Source of the DNA: Rhizobium tibeticum
GTDB lineage: Bacteria; Pseudomonadota; Alphaproteobacteria; Rhizobiales; Rhizobiaceae
Assembly: GCF_900110205.1 (NCBI RefSeq)
Contig: NZ_FOCV01000008.1
Location: 62,001-126,000 of the forward strand
Direction of reading: 5' to 3'
DNA: 64,000 nt
Shown here: positions 37,816 to 45,790 of the stretch, in pieces
Position numbering within the stretch: the stretch's first letter is position 1
Layout of the letters: each line of letters opens with the position of its first letter
Notes under the pieces: model-generated
What the model was told of the DNA's origin: nothing
The model's database searches: none
Seen by the model: the letters and a program-made list of their open reading frames with translations, nothing else
Translations under genes and position numbers: made by a program

Positions 37816-38205
37816 GTGGCGAAAGCTGAACTTGGAACGAAGCGTACCGACCCGGAAACCGGCAAGAAGTTCTACGACCTGAACCGGGATCCGATTGTTT
37901 CTCCTTACACCGGCAAGTCCTATCCCCTCTCCTTCTTCGAGGAAACCTCTGCTGCCGCAGCGGCTGAAGTCCAGGATGAAGAGGAAGTGGCGGAAGTCGA
38001 TACCGAAACCACGGAAGTCGAACTGGTTTCGCTCGAGGACGCTGATGAGGGCGCATCTGGCGACGACATTCCAGATATGGGCGATGACGACGTCGAAATC
38101 GAAGGCGATGACGACGACGACACCTTCCTCGAAGCCGACGAAGACGACGACGATGACGACATGAGCGACATCATCGGCGTCACCGGCGACGAAGACGAAG
38201 TCTGA
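37816..38205 (+). CDS. FYDLN-acid (TIGR02300) family protein
   Basis: A 129-residue protein. The N-terminal 40 residues hold the conserved KKFYDLNRDPIVSPYTGKSY segment, and the remainder is extremely acidic, ending in long Asp runs. This is the alphaproteobacterial TIGR02300/FYDLN-acid family, whose function is unknown; the tail is probably disordered. The start is GTG 37816 with GAGG seven bases before it. It lies next to rpsA-cmk and before tRNA-Ala, and is followed by a strong terminator. Confidence 0.9.
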   Translation: MAKAELGTKRTDPETGKKFYDLNRDPIVSPYTGKSYPLSFFEETSAAAAAEVQDEEEVAEVDTETTEVELVSLEDADEGASGDDIPDMGDDDVEIEGDDDDDTFLEADEDDDDDDMSDIIGVTGDEDEV

Positions 38206-38216
38206 TCCGATAAGTC

Positions 38217-38256
38217 TCGGCCCGGACGAGAAAATTTCGCCGGGCCGATCTTTTTG
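38217..38256 (+). terminator. Rho-independent terminator after the FYDLN-acid gene
   Basis: TCGGCCCGG (38217-38225) pairs with CCGGGCCGA (38240-38248), then TCTTTTT. It ends 11-50 bases after the stop codon and separates the gene from tRNA-Ala. Confidence 0.88.
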
Positions 38257-38353
38257 GCTTGCTATCTCCAAAAACCGGAAGTAATAAGCCGCCACTCCGC
38301 GAGGCAAGCCTTCGCGAAGCATCCCAGGACCGGCCACGCCGGACCGCCTTGAT

Positions 38354-38432
<79 letters not shown>

Positions 38433-38705
38433 TCCTTCAACTGTTTCAACGAGTTACTCGCGAAAGAACGCTACCTAGCGAACCGTAGCGGCTCGGGGAA
38501 GCACCGGGGAACCACGAAGCAGCTAGTCTCACTTTTTTTACCGCCGTTTGGGATAAAAAGACGTCGAGAACGTTACCAATGTAGACAAACGCCTTGACGG
38601 CAAACGGCACGGCTGATTCTCTTGGGACCAGATGCGCCGCCAGCCTCGCGCAACGACCAGCTTCTATGAGTGAAGTGAGCACTCAGTCGCTCGATGGAGA
38701 GCACC

Positions 38706-38909
38706 ATGAACATCTATCAATCCGTCGCAATGGCAGACATTTCCGACATCACCCGCCCGAAGTCTTCTGGGCGAATGGTAGATACGCGAGTCGTCCACGC
38801 TCCCGCCGAGCCGCGCCCGGACTATGACAAGATGCGCCGCATGATCCATGGCGATGATGCGGAAAAGAAGGTCCCGGGGGAAAATGAGCAAGGACGAAAG
38901 CAAGGTTAG
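38706..38909 (+). CDS. Small hypothetical protein overlapping the SDH protease gene
   Basis: A 67-residue hydrophilic protein (MNIYQSVAMADISDITRP...) with no recognised domain. GGAGAG lies five bases before ATG 38706. Its last 26 bases overlap the start of the SDH-family protease gene, so the two are probably translated together. The Arg/Lys/Asp-rich C-terminal part (PRPDYDKMRRMIHGDDAEKK) could be an adaptor, inhibitor or leader for the protease, but nothing in the sequence proves it. The 273 bases between attL and this gene show no other gene. Confidence 0.55.
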   Translation: MNIYQSVAMADISDITRPKSSGRMVDTRVVHAPAEPRPDYDKMRRMIHGDDAEKKVPGENEQGRKQG

Positions 38910-39732
38910 TAAAGGCGACGAACCAAAGTTTCCGAGGGGGAAATCCCTCCCTACCCAGTCTCCGATGTTCTGGGTCCAACAGAAAGACAGATATCTTCGC
39001 CAACTTCTCATTTCCGACATTGAGGAGATGACCGAACGGCGCCTGGTTGTGTACTTCGCCAACCGATTCAAGAATGAATCGATTATCGACGCTGCCGATA
39101 TCGCTTACGTTGCTGAGTTGCTAGGTGACATCGGAAATGCTCCAACCGATTTGCTCCTGCAGACAAACGGCGGGCAGACGGATGCAACCGAGGCGTTGGT
39201 TTCCTTGCTCCAAAGCATGGTCACTGACCTGCGCATCATTGTTGTGAACGCCGCCAAGAGCAATGGCACTACAATATGCCTAGCAGCACGAGAAATCATC
39301 ATGGGGCCGACGTCCGAGCTCGGACCGATCGATCCTTGGTTGGCCGACGTCCCAGCGTCAATCCTGGTCGAGCCCGCTATCGCGCAGCAAAACTATCCGC
39401 TCCATCGCCTGGCGGCGTATGCCATCATGCAGACGAAAAAACTGGCCACATCCCTTCTCAAGAACGGCATGTTGGCTGGAAAGTCCGATCAAGAAATAGC
39501 TATGGTGGTTGAAGCTCTCTCGACCAAGGACGTTTTCCACTCCCATGGCTCTGTAATCGACCATCGTGAGGCAACCGCACTCGGACTGGCTATAAACTAC
39601 CTGCCGCACGATGACGAACTTTGGAAGCGGATCTGGCTTCTGCACTGCATGTATGCCCAGGACATTACAACCATGAACTATCTCAAAATCTTTGAGGGTC
39701 GCTCCCGCAGCACCTCCATCGCGGCGAAATGA
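38884..39732 (+). CDS. SDH family Clp-fold serine proteinase
   Basis: A 282-residue protein of the SDH_prot family, a ClpP/SppA-like crotonase-fold serine protease. The oxyanion-loop region is LLLQTNGGQTDATEAL, the probable nucleophile is Ser126 in NAAKSNGTTICLA, and TSELGPIDP (143-151) is the family's conserved turn. There is no N-terminal signal or anchor, so it is cytoplasmic. Targets are unknown. First unit of the island beside attL, with a small gene overlapping its start. ATG 38884 follows GGGGGA closely. A defence or toxin-processing role is possible given the location (inference). Confidence 0.8.
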   Translation: MSKDESKVSKGDEPKFPRGKSLPTQSPMFWVQQKDRYLRQLLISDIEEMTERRLVVYFANRFKNESIIDAADIAYVAELLGDIGNAPTDLLLQTNGGQTDATEALVSLLQSMVTDLRIIVVNAAKSNGTTICLAAREIIMGPTSELGPIDPWLADVPASILVEPAIAQQNYPLHRLAAYAIMQTKKLATSLLKNGMLAGKSDQEIAMVVEALSTKDVFHSHGSVIDHREATALGLAINYLPHDDELWKRIWLLHCMYAQDITTMNYLKIFEGRSRSTSIAAK

Positions 39733-39895
39733 CAGAACTCCGATTGGCTGAGCCTGCCCCCCATAACCCATTTCGCCGTCCCGGATTGCGCCAGCAGAGC
39801 GTAGATCAATCATTCAGTCGCGTTTTTCTAACTTCCGAAAACCTACATTATCGGAGCCCAAGCAATTCATTCGTCGAGTGGGGACAACGGCCCTC

Positions 39896-40789
39896 CTAGT
39901 CCGGGTACGCCATCACTTCCCATTCCAGATCGGTCATCACGCTTGCTTCCAGACCAGTGTAGTCGTTGAACAGTTCGGCGTGCTGAACCAGCAGTTTCCG
40001 TGTGGCGACAACCGCGGCGTCTCGTCCATCACATCGCTCGTGGTAGACTTGTATGGTTTCCGAAAATCCCTCCGGGCGTGTCATGATGACCTCCAGCACA
40101 GCATACCAAATGCCCTTCCCGCTCTTCTGCCTCTTCAGCAGCTCCAGACGGTCGACGGCTGCTTCGGCCAGAGCATTATATAGGTGCCGATGCTCCAGAT
40201 CATCGCTGGCGCGTTTCCTCGCCTCGAAGGCGAAGCCTCGCAAGCTGGGCTCCTTTAGTGCCTCAATCTGGTGGGCTATCTCCCAGAAGCCAGCGGAAAT
40301 CTTGTCCAGCGTATGTTTTGCTTCAAAGGTGAGGGCTGGCTTCCGTTGAGAGACACCTTTCGCCTCCTTCAAGCGATCTGCCTTCTGCTTGGGCCACAGA
40401 TCCTGGATGACGCGATTGATATCGATGGCTGACGGCTCCCAGCGGAACTTCTCTGCGTACCGCTTCCTGCTGATCTGCGGTCGGATCGACACTACGGTAT
40501 CAGACGATGATTGGGTCCCGATCGAGTTCATCGCCTCGAAGACTGCTTCCTGGAGCCCTTCCCTGATCTCACCATCCTCATTGAAGGTCCACATCGTTCC
40601 ATAGGTGCGATCGATATGGATGGGTTTTCCATCCTCGTTCTGAACCACGGCACCGAGGACACGTTGCGTGGTGTCCGCATATTGCGGCATGGCGTCCTTG
40701 CCGTGAGTGAGACCTTCGACGAGCCGCTGCGACAGGCGCAACGGATCAGAGCCCTCGGGGAACAGATAGTACCTAACTGACAATGCCAT
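39896..40789 (-). CDS. Hypothetical protein
   Basis: A 297-residue protein I do not recognise. Charged and mostly helical in the centre (KQKADRLKEAKGVSQRKPAL, EARKRASDDLEHRHLYNALA), with no signal peptide or clear membrane segment. RYYLFPEGSDPLRLSQRLVE at the N-terminus and YHERCDGRDAAVVATRKLLV near the C-terminus look like folded segments. ATG 40789 has GAGGG ten bases upstream; a GTG at 40816 nine codons earlier has a poorly spaced site. It is followed leftwards by 163 bases without a gene. Confidence 0.65.
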   Translation of the reverse strand: MALSVRYYLFPEGSDPLRLSQRLVEGLTHGKDAMPQYADTTQRVLGAVVQNEDGKPIHIDRTYGTMWTFNEDGEIREGLQEAVFEAMNSIGTQSSSDTVVSIRPQISRKRYAEKFRWEPSAIDINRVIQDLWPKQKADRLKEAKGVSQRKPALTFEAKHTLDKISAGFWEIAHQIEALKEPSLRGFAFEARKRASDDLEHRHLYNALAEAAVDRLELLKRQKSGKGIWYAVLEVIMTRPEGFSETIQVYHERCDGRDAAVVATRKLLVQHAELFNDYTGLEASVMTDLEWEVMAYPD

Positions 40790-40877
40790 TGATGAGAGAC
40801 CCTCGGAGATGCTCACGCATCAAAGCGGATCACCTCCGACGATACAAGGGCCAGTACCAAGCATTGCATGCCCGATC

Positions 40878-41345
40878 TCAAATCACGCCTTTCAGCGATT
40901 CAAGGTAGCCAAGCACCGCGCGACGCAACGCCTCGCCAATCTCATCGACGAAGACATCTTCTTCGGCCATCAGCTTCATCGCCTCGATGGCGCTTTGACG
41001 GCTTATAGCAGCCTTGTCCCATTCCAAGAGCGCACGCATATGCGGGCCATAGGTTTGCTCAACCAGTCCATCTTCGTTGTCGCGGGTAATCTGCTCGCGA
41101 ATAGCCCTGAGCGCCGCCAGGCCCTCGCGATATGCCGTAATCGCCTCAAGGAGCGGATCGGATTCGGAGTAGCCGGGAATCTTGAGGAAGGTGTGTACAC
41201 CGTGTTCGTTGAGCGCAATTCTTGCTATCTTGAGATCTGAATTGTCGCGCAGGATGGTGGCCGCCTCTCTCAGGAGGCTGTCGAGTTTCGCCATCGGGTT
41301 GGAATATCGTTCCTGCGGTGCAGTGTTCGTTACAAGGTTTGGCAT
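40878..41345 (-). CDS. Hypothetical protein
   Basis: A 155-residue helical, acidic protein of unknown function. MAKLDSLLREAATILRDNSD and RQSAIEAMKLMAEEDVFVDE suggest long helices. No membrane segment or signal. ATG 41345 is chosen because GGAG stands about 11 bases before it; the open frame upstream enters the next gene's spacing. It lies 47 bases downstream of the Tat-signal gene, same direction, probably one transcript with it. Confidence 0.6.
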   Translation of the reverse strand: MPNLVTNTAPQERYSNPMAKLDSLLREAATILRDNSDLKIARIALNEHGVHTFLKIPGYSESDPLLEAITAYREGLAALRAIREQITRDNEDGLVEQTYGPHMRALLEWDKAAISRQSAIEAMKLMAEEDVFVDEIGEALRRAVLGYLESLKGVI

Positions 41346-41392
41346 GGCCTGTGGCTCCGAGCTAGGTTCTCTGGGTGCGAATGCGGCGGCGA

Positions 41393-42250
41393 TCAGGCTG
41401 CTTGGGCCAACTTCGGGGCAACGGTTATTACCGACTGAACGAAGCTGGCTATCTCGGCCATAATCCCTCCCGTATTCTTGAAGTGGTCGAAGAAGCCGCA
41501 CGCCTTGATCGCCTCGGCCTTCATGCGCAGCCCCTCAGTAGTGAAGGCCTCGGCTTGGGAGAGCTCCCTGCATGCATTGATAACTGCGGTCTCTGCATTG
41601 CTGACACGTCGCTTCGCCTGGTCAACACCTGCAGCTATCCGGAGCCGAGCGGTCTCGGCATGGTATTCGCGGGCGAGCGCAAGCTGGCGTTCGCTTTCGA
41701 CGATATTCCGCTCCTTCAGGGCTCGTTTCGCCGCTAGAGCCTTTTCCGTCCGCCCCTTTGGAACATAGGTTCGCGCCCATTCGAGCCTCTCTTGAGCATC
41801 CTCCGGCGACATGACGACAAAGCAGGCTGTTGGGTTGGCATGTCGAAACTTCGCGGCGAGCCGCTTGGTGAGCACGCTTGTATCCCTCATCATAAAGCGG
41901 CCGATGATGTCACACTCTGCGTCGCTACTGCGGTTCCCCTTATCGGCGTTCGCGGCGCCTAAAAGCTCCTCTGGGGCCAAGGGCCATAGATGCCGATACT
42001 CGTCCACGAGCCACTCAAGGGCGTCCCTTGCCTCACGCCGTTCCAACCGGGCGATGTTCAACCTGGCATAGGCTTCGACCAGCGCGGGGTTTTCTTCCAT
42101 CGACGACGGACCATTACTGGAGATAGTTGCCTTCGCAACGGCTGGCGAACCGATGATTACAGCAGGAGCTGTGGCTGCGGCCAACAGGCCAAGCGCATCG
42201 CGACGCGTGAGCGCAGTTTCGGAGTTGGTGGTGGTGGGTCCGTTTTGCAT
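41393..42250 (-). CDS. Hypothetical protein with twin-arginine signal
   Basis: A 285-residue protein. ATG 42250 has GGAG seven bases upstream and opens a Tat-like signal: Arg16-Arg17 in ALTRRDALGLLAAATAPAVI followed by a hydrophobic stretch and SPAVAKA, so export of a folded protein is likely. The mature part is helical and rich in Arg, Glu and Ala (KRALKERNIVESERQLALAR), like a coiled coil. I do not recognise a family. Same direction as its neighbours 42303-42653 and 40878-41345, probably one operon from the divergent promoter near 42700. Confidence 0.65.
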   Translation of the reverse strand: MQNGPTTTNSETALTRRDALGLLAAATAPAVIIGSPAVAKATISSNGPSSMEENPALVEAYARLNIARLERREARDALEWLVDEYRHLWPLAPEELLGAANADKGNRSSDAECDIIGRFMMRDTSVLTKRLAAKFRHANPTACFVVMSPEDAQERLEWARTYVPKGRTEKALAAKRALKERNIVESERQLALAREYHAETARLRIAAGVDQAKRRVSNAETAVINACRELSQAEAFTTEGLRMKAEAIKACGFFDHFKNTGGIMAEIASFVQSVITVAPKLAQAA

Positions 42251-42302
42251 GGTCGATCTCCATTGAGCGTATGTGTTGACTGGTCGTTGGCGGGTTCGGG
42301 CC

Positions 42303-42653
42303 TCACGCCCTCCCCTCGAGCCCCGCAATTTCAGTGTAGATTGCCCGCCGATCAGCGCGGCCTGAGACCCGCCAGTCGCGAGCGTCGTCCCGCATGAGTT
42401 CGAAGGTCAGCTCCTGCACTCGATCGGCAGCGCGCTGCGTAGCAGTCTTGAGAGCTTCGGCAGCGTCCCACTTCGCCGTCATCCATGCTGACTTCAGGCA
42501 GCGCGAGAACGACTTGCGCCGGGCCTGCAGGTTTGCAGGTCGCGCGCCTGTCCATTGATTTCGATAGAGCCGCCACGCGTGGGCCATGATGGCGGCTCGG
42601 TCGAATCTTGGCATGCCTTCGGCGGCTGCCCGAACGCGGTGGTTCAGCATCAT
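42303..42653 (-). CDS. Hypothetical protein
   Basis: A 116-residue basic protein rich in Arg and Ala (AHAWRLYRNQW, RRKSFSRCLKSAWMTAKWD) with no recognised domain. Such small basic proteins with W-R-L-Y-R motifs occur in alphaproteobacterial prophages and islands. ATG 42653 (ATGATG) has GGAG five bases upstream. It is divergent from the XRE regulator gene, with three palindromes between, so it is probably the first gene of the operon that regulator controls. Confidence 0.6.
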   Translation of the reverse strand: MMLNHRVRAAAEGMPRFDRAAIMAHAWRLYRNQWTGARPANLQARRKSFSRCLKSAWMTAKWDAAEALKTATQRAADRVQELTFELMRDDARDWRVSGRADRRAIYTEIAGLEGRA

Positions 42654-42674
42654 GGGTCTCCGGTGGATATCCAT

Positions 42675-42729
42675 TAACGTTATCTATAACGATAATCGTT
42701 ACATCTGGACCTGTCAAACGATAATCGTT
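42675..42729. promoter_or_regulatory. Operator cluster for the island XRE regulator
   Basis: Two identical 13-bp palindromes, AACGATAATCGTT, at 42688-42700 and 42717-42729 have centres 29 bp apart, and the related TAACGTTA lies at 42675-42682. They fill the gap between the divergent genes 42303-42653 and 42763-43002, as in a small phage-type switch. Binding by the XRE protein is inferred. Confidence 0.8.
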
Positions 42730-42762
42730 ATGCTTGGCGAAAATTGTTGGCGGAGACTCTGA

Positions 42763-43002
42763 ATGATAACGCCTGCGCAATGCAGAGCCGCACGTGGTTT
42801 GGTGAGCGTATCTCAAGAAGATTTGGCTACCGCTGCGCGCGTCGGCAACTCGACTGTTCGAAACTTCGAGGCTGGCCGGTCGGTTCCCGTCCTAAACAAT
42901 CTCGATGCTATCAAGCGAGCACTCGAAGCGATGGGCGTCCAGTTCATACCGGAAAACGGCGGCGGTGCGGGCGTCCGCTTGGCTAAGCCAACCGGAGCTT
43001 GA
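42763..43002 (+). CDS. XRE family DNA-binding protein
   Basis: A 79-residue single-domain helix-turn-helix protein. The HTH runs through QCRAARGLVSVSQEDLATAA and VGNSTVRNFEAGRSVP, and the tail LEAMGVQFIPENGGGAGVRL is the common ending of short Xre repressors. It probably represses itself and the divergent operon from the operators at 42675-42729. It is not the RES-associated Xre type, which carries a C-terminal antitoxin domain; that is absent here. Confidence 0.85.
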   Translation: MITPAQCRAARGLVSVSQEDLATAARVGNSTVRNFEAGRSVPVLNNLDAIKRALEAMGVQFIPENGGGAGVRLAKPTGA

Positions 43003-43438
43003 CGGCAACACCGCGTATTCACGCATCTTCAGGCGTTGGCCATTCTGAAATCCTCTTGGTGATGAGTACAGAACCACCTTTAGCGACGCCGCCGGCAGTG
43101 ACTAACCGAAGCTCCCAGGAAGGTTTCAAGGCGGGTAACATCCACAGGACGCTGGCCGAGAATGGCGCAAACAGTGGAAAACCATCTTTCGCGCGGCTTT
43201 ACACCCATCCCTGACAAAACCGACAAAACTGACGAAACCTGCATCTGCTGCGTTTTGTCGGTTAAGTCGGTTTTGTCAGGAGGCTTGGAGATCTGAACCA
43301 GGAGTTGCTTCTGCCATCAGGTGACCGGGGCTGCGTGCTCAACCGCACGCCATGGCTGCGTTAACGATATCTTAACATGCAATTTGACGGAGCATCAATA
43401 TCTGCGATGTTCGCCTCGGGCAACTGAGGGGTTCGACC
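43003..43438. other. Gene-free stretch holding iteron site A
   Basis: The 436 bases between the XRE gene and the lipoprotein gene hold the inverted iteron array at 43212-43280. A short open frame at 42999-43214 exists but has no ribosome site or recognisable protein. Otherwise I see only the leader of the lipoprotein gene (GAGGGG at 43426-43431). Confidence 0.7.
43212..43280. repeat. Iteron site A: inverted triplets of a 9-bp repeat
   Basis: Left arm, three direct units: TGACAAAAC, CGACAAAAC, TGACGAAAC (43212-43238). Right arm, three inverted units: GTTTTGTCG, GTTAAGTCG, GTTTTGTCA (43252-43278), then GG. The spacer is 13 bases. The left arm is identical to that of site D at 50961-50987. The arms could pair in single-stranded DNA or RNA, or bind a protein as iterons. 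Confidence 0.9.
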
Positions 43439-43870
43439 GTGAATTTAGGCATTTGGGCTCGGCGAGTTGGCGCCGTGGCGATATCGCTCGCGTTGGCGAG
43501 CTGCACAACGACGCAGGCGGAGTTCAGCAAGAAACCGGAAGCGGTGAGCAAGGCCGCACTATGCCGGACACTGATGGAAACAAAGGATCAGGCATTCTAT
43601 CAAAGCCTCCTCGGGGAGTTGGCCCGTCGCAAGATCGATCCGCTCGAATGCTACCAGATGGTTCAGCAACAGAACCAAGCAGCCGCAGCGCTGGTGGCTC
43701 TAGCTGTTGTGGGGACCGCAGTCGCGGTCTGCGCCAACAACAATTGTGGTGGCGGGAATTACTATTCGCCAAGTCGCTACCCCGGAAACTGCCAATATGA
43801 CTGGCAATACGACGCTGCCGGCCACAGGTGCGGCAATCGAAGCGCGATGTCGCGGCCAGGAGGATGGTGA
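43439..43870 (+). CDS. Hypothetical lipoprotein
   Basis: A 143-residue protein with a lipoprotein signal: basic start MNLGIWARRVGAVAISLALA and lipobox LASC, with the lipidated residue Cys22. A second hydrophobic stretch (AAAALVALAVVGTAVAVCA) precedes a Cys/Asn/Gly/Tyr-rich tail (CANNNCGGGNYYSPSRYPGN). The start is GTG 43439 with GAGGGG eight bases upstream. Function unknown. It directly precedes the RES gene, whose start is three bases after its stop, so the two share a transcript. Confidence 0.75.
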   Translation: MNLGIWARRVGAVAISLALASCTTTQAEFSKKPEAVSKAALCRTLMETKDQAFYQSLLGELARRKIDPLECYQMVQQQNQAAAALVALAVVGTAVAVCANNNCGGGNYYSPSRYPGNCQYDWQYDAAGHRCGNRSAMSRPGGW

Positions 43871-43872
43871 CA

Positions 43873-44637
43873 ATGGGAGAGCCGATGTTGTCTTGGCGTG
43901 CATACTCTGAATTTGCTCGCGCTGTTACCCGCGAACGGCGCTACGTGTGGACGCCCGAGGTTCACAGGTTTCTGGAGATGGTGAAATCGACCGCCGAGAC
44001 TCGTGTGAGTCACCTAAAACGTGGGGCCATCGTGTATCGAGCCGCAAAAGGTGTTGATGAACATGAGGACGAAGCAAACGGCACGTTTAGCATTTCTGGG
44101 TATGGCGCGGCGCGGATGCTCCCGCGAAGCGATAGAGCCACAGAAGGTCGCGCAAACCCTCTCGGCATTCCCGTAGTTTACGTGGCTACGCAGCCCATTA
44201 CAGCAATTTCTGAGGTTAGGCCCTGGATAGGCGCGCAGGTATCGCTTGCGACGTTACGCATCACGCGACCGCTGAGGGTAGTTGATCTCTCAGACAACAT
44301 TGGTGGCCGCGCGATGAAGCTGTCGTATCTCTTCAGCGAATTGTCTGACGAGGAGGCGCAGAAGGCACTTTGGGCCTTTATTGACGAAGCCTTCTCGCGA
44401 CCCGTTTCCAGAGACGACACCGACGTCGCACTCTATGCACCGACACAGATCCTAACGGAGCTTTTTCGAGACGCAGGTTATGACGGCGTTAGCTATCGGA
44501 GCCAGTTTGGCGATGCCGGGAAAAATCTTGCCCTATTCGACCTGTCAGCAGTGAAAGTTGTATCCTGCGCGCCCTTCGAGATTCAGTCGGTAAAAATCGA
44601 GGCGAGACAGACCGATAACACTTGGTATCGCAAGTAA
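43873..44637 (+). CDS. RES domain-containing protein (possible NAD+-degrading enzyme)
   Basis: A 254-residue protein. The RES signature is visible: Arg56 in AIVYRAAKG, Arg93 in ATEGRANPLGIPVVYVAT, Glu114 in ITAISEVRPW, and a Ser/Asp-rich end (DGVSYRSQFGDAGKNLALFD). RES toxins of RES-Xre pairs consume NAD+. Here a 50-residue N-terminal extension precedes the domain, and no Xre antitoxin with a RES-binding domain is adjacent. ATG 43873 has GGAGG nine bases before it; ATG 43885 is an alternative. The upstream partner is a lipoprotein gene, so the role may be defence rather than classical toxin-antitoxin (inference). Confidence 0.8.
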   Translation: MGEPMLSWRAYSEFARAVTRERRYVWTPEVHRFLEMVKSTAETRVSHLKRGAIVYRAAKGVDEHEDEANGTFSISGYGAARMLPRSDRATEGRANPLGIPVVYVATQPITAISEVRPWIGAQVSLATLRITRPLRVVDLSDNIGGRAMKLSYLFSELSDEEAQKALWAFIDEAFSRPVSRDDTDVALYAPTQILTELFRDAGYDGVSYRSQFGDAGKNLALFDLSAVKVVSCAPFEIQSVKIEARQTDNTWYRK

Positions 44638-44724
44638 CTCAATCACGTGGATGTCGGCGTAGCCGCCTTGCCATCTACGTGATTCTGGGATTTCATTACC
44701 GCAACCATCGGGGGTATTCTTTCA

Positions 44725-45144
44725 ATGAAAAAGTGGCTCGCTCGAACCTTAGGGTTCGTGGTTGCGGTTGTTCTTTGCTACCTACTCGCTTTCCTCTTCT
44801 TTGCCGTTTTGAATGACGTTACGGGGAAGCACTACATGCCACGAGGCGCTGGATGGCTGTTCGCTCCCTTGGCGGTGGGCATAGCTGGCGCCAAACTCGC
44901 CGAAGGTGCTCTGCCAAGTTTGCCGATGCGAATAGCCTCGCCCAGCCAGACCCTAAAATACTATTTAGCGGGCGCAGTTCTCTGGATGGCCGCGGTTTTG
45001 TGCTGGGTTTTCATTTTTGATCCCTTCGGATCGTATTGGTCATCGGCCGACTGGGCATTTCTATGGAAGCTCATATTAACTCCCGTAGCATTCGCGTCTC
45101 TTTGCGGCGCTGTGATCCATTGGTTAAGGCCACGGCCACGGTAG
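44725..45144 (+). CDS. Hypothetical membrane protein
   Basis: A 139-residue inner-membrane protein with four predicted membrane segments: LGFVVAVVLCYLLAFLFFAV, AGWLFAPLAVGIAGA, YYLAGAVLWMAAVLCWVFIF and LILTPVAFASLCGAVIHWL. No family recognised. GGGGGT lies about 12 bases before ATG 44725. It follows the RES gene by 87 bases and precedes another membrane protein gene by 47 bases in the same direction. Base composition is more AT-rich than core genes. Confidence 0.7.
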   Translation: MKKWLARTLGFVVAVVLCYLLAFLFFAVLNDVTGKHYMPRGAGWLFAPLAVGIAGAKLAEGALPSLPMRIASPSQTLKYYLAGAVLWMAAVLCWVFIFDPFGSYWSSADWAFLWKLILTPVAFASLCGAVIHWLRPRPR

Positions 45145-45191
45145 GCACAACCAGGCTAGGGATTTCGTCAGCCTTATTTGCGAGGAAGCAT

Positions 45192-45677
45192 ATGAACTGG
45201 CTACTTGGGTTCCTTTTCGGCATCATCCTTGATATCGCGTTGGCAGTTGGCCTAACATTTTGGGACGGGCGTCCAGACAAGGCGTTCATGTTCCTGATGG
45301 CGTTGCTGTTCCTATGGGTAGTGCCCCTCGGAGTATCCTTTTGGGGCGTCATCAAGTTCTGGCTTTCATACGCCCTCTTCGGAAAGAGGCGCATCGTCCG
45401 TTATTACAAAGCGGAGATGTACAAATCGAAATTCCCAACGACTAACGGCTTCGCCGAATGGCAAACCTACCTGGACTACCTGATTACTGAGGAAGGAATT
45501 GCCACTTCGGTCAAGGTGAAGGCTGCGGCCTTCGCAAGCGAGATCCAAGCCTACAAGACGCTCAAGCCTGCGACCATCTTTTTGGGGCTTCAAATGGCGC
45601 TCGATCGGGCTATGGAAGAGTATCAAGCGCCACCATCGACAAGCGGCATGTTCGCCCCCTCGACAAAACTGACTTAA
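45192..45677 (+). CDS. Hypothetical membrane protein ending within an iteron
   Basis: A 161-residue protein with two membrane segments at the N-terminus (WLLGFLFGIILDIALAVGL and AFMFLMALLFLWVVPLGVSF) and a soluble, helical C-terminal part (TSVKVKAAAFASEIQAYKTL). No family recognised. AGGA precedes ATG 45192. The last codons and the stop (encoding STKLT-stop) are formed by the 9-bp iteron CGACAAAAC-TGACTTAAC of site B, so the gene seems to have been joined to, or trimmed by, the repeat. Confidence 0.68.
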   Translation: MNWLLGFLFGIILDIALAVGLTFWDGRPDKAFMFLMALLFLWVVPLGVSFWGVIKFWLSYALFGKRRIVRYYKAEMYKSKFPTTNGFAEWQTYLDYLITEEGIATSVKVKAAAFASEIQAYKTLKPATIFLGLQMALDRAMEEYQAPPSTSGMFAPSTKLT

Positions 45678-45764
45678 CTGACGAAACCACCCAAGTTGCT
45701 AGTTTTGCAAATACATCACCGTAGCCATGTATCTGACAAAACGCCATTGCGTGAGGTTTTGTCA
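45661..45764. repeat. Iteron site B: direct triplet and a single inverted pair
   Basis: CGACAAAAC, TGACTTAAC, TGACGAAAC run in tandem at 45661-45687. At 45734-45742 TGACAAAAC faces GTTTTGTCA at 45756-45764 across 13 bases, forming a possible hairpin. The site lies between the membrane-protein gene and the HEPN-like gene; the second part could act as a terminator or as a copy of the site A/D element. Confidence 0.8.
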
Positions 45765-45790
45765 GGCGAATGCAAAGGGAGGCGGGTGCG

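Noticed and set aside
42999..43214. 71-codon frame after the XRE gene
   Set aside because: No ribosome site, no recognisable protein, and it ends in iteron site A.
43212..43280. Possible CRISPR array
   Set aside because: Units are 9 bp, contiguous and inverted, with no spacers of regular length and no cas genes nearby.
42763..44637. XRE gene and RES gene as a RES-Xre toxin-antitoxin pair
   Set aside because: They are separated by 870 bp and a lipoprotein gene, and the XRE protein lacks the C-terminal antitoxin domain.
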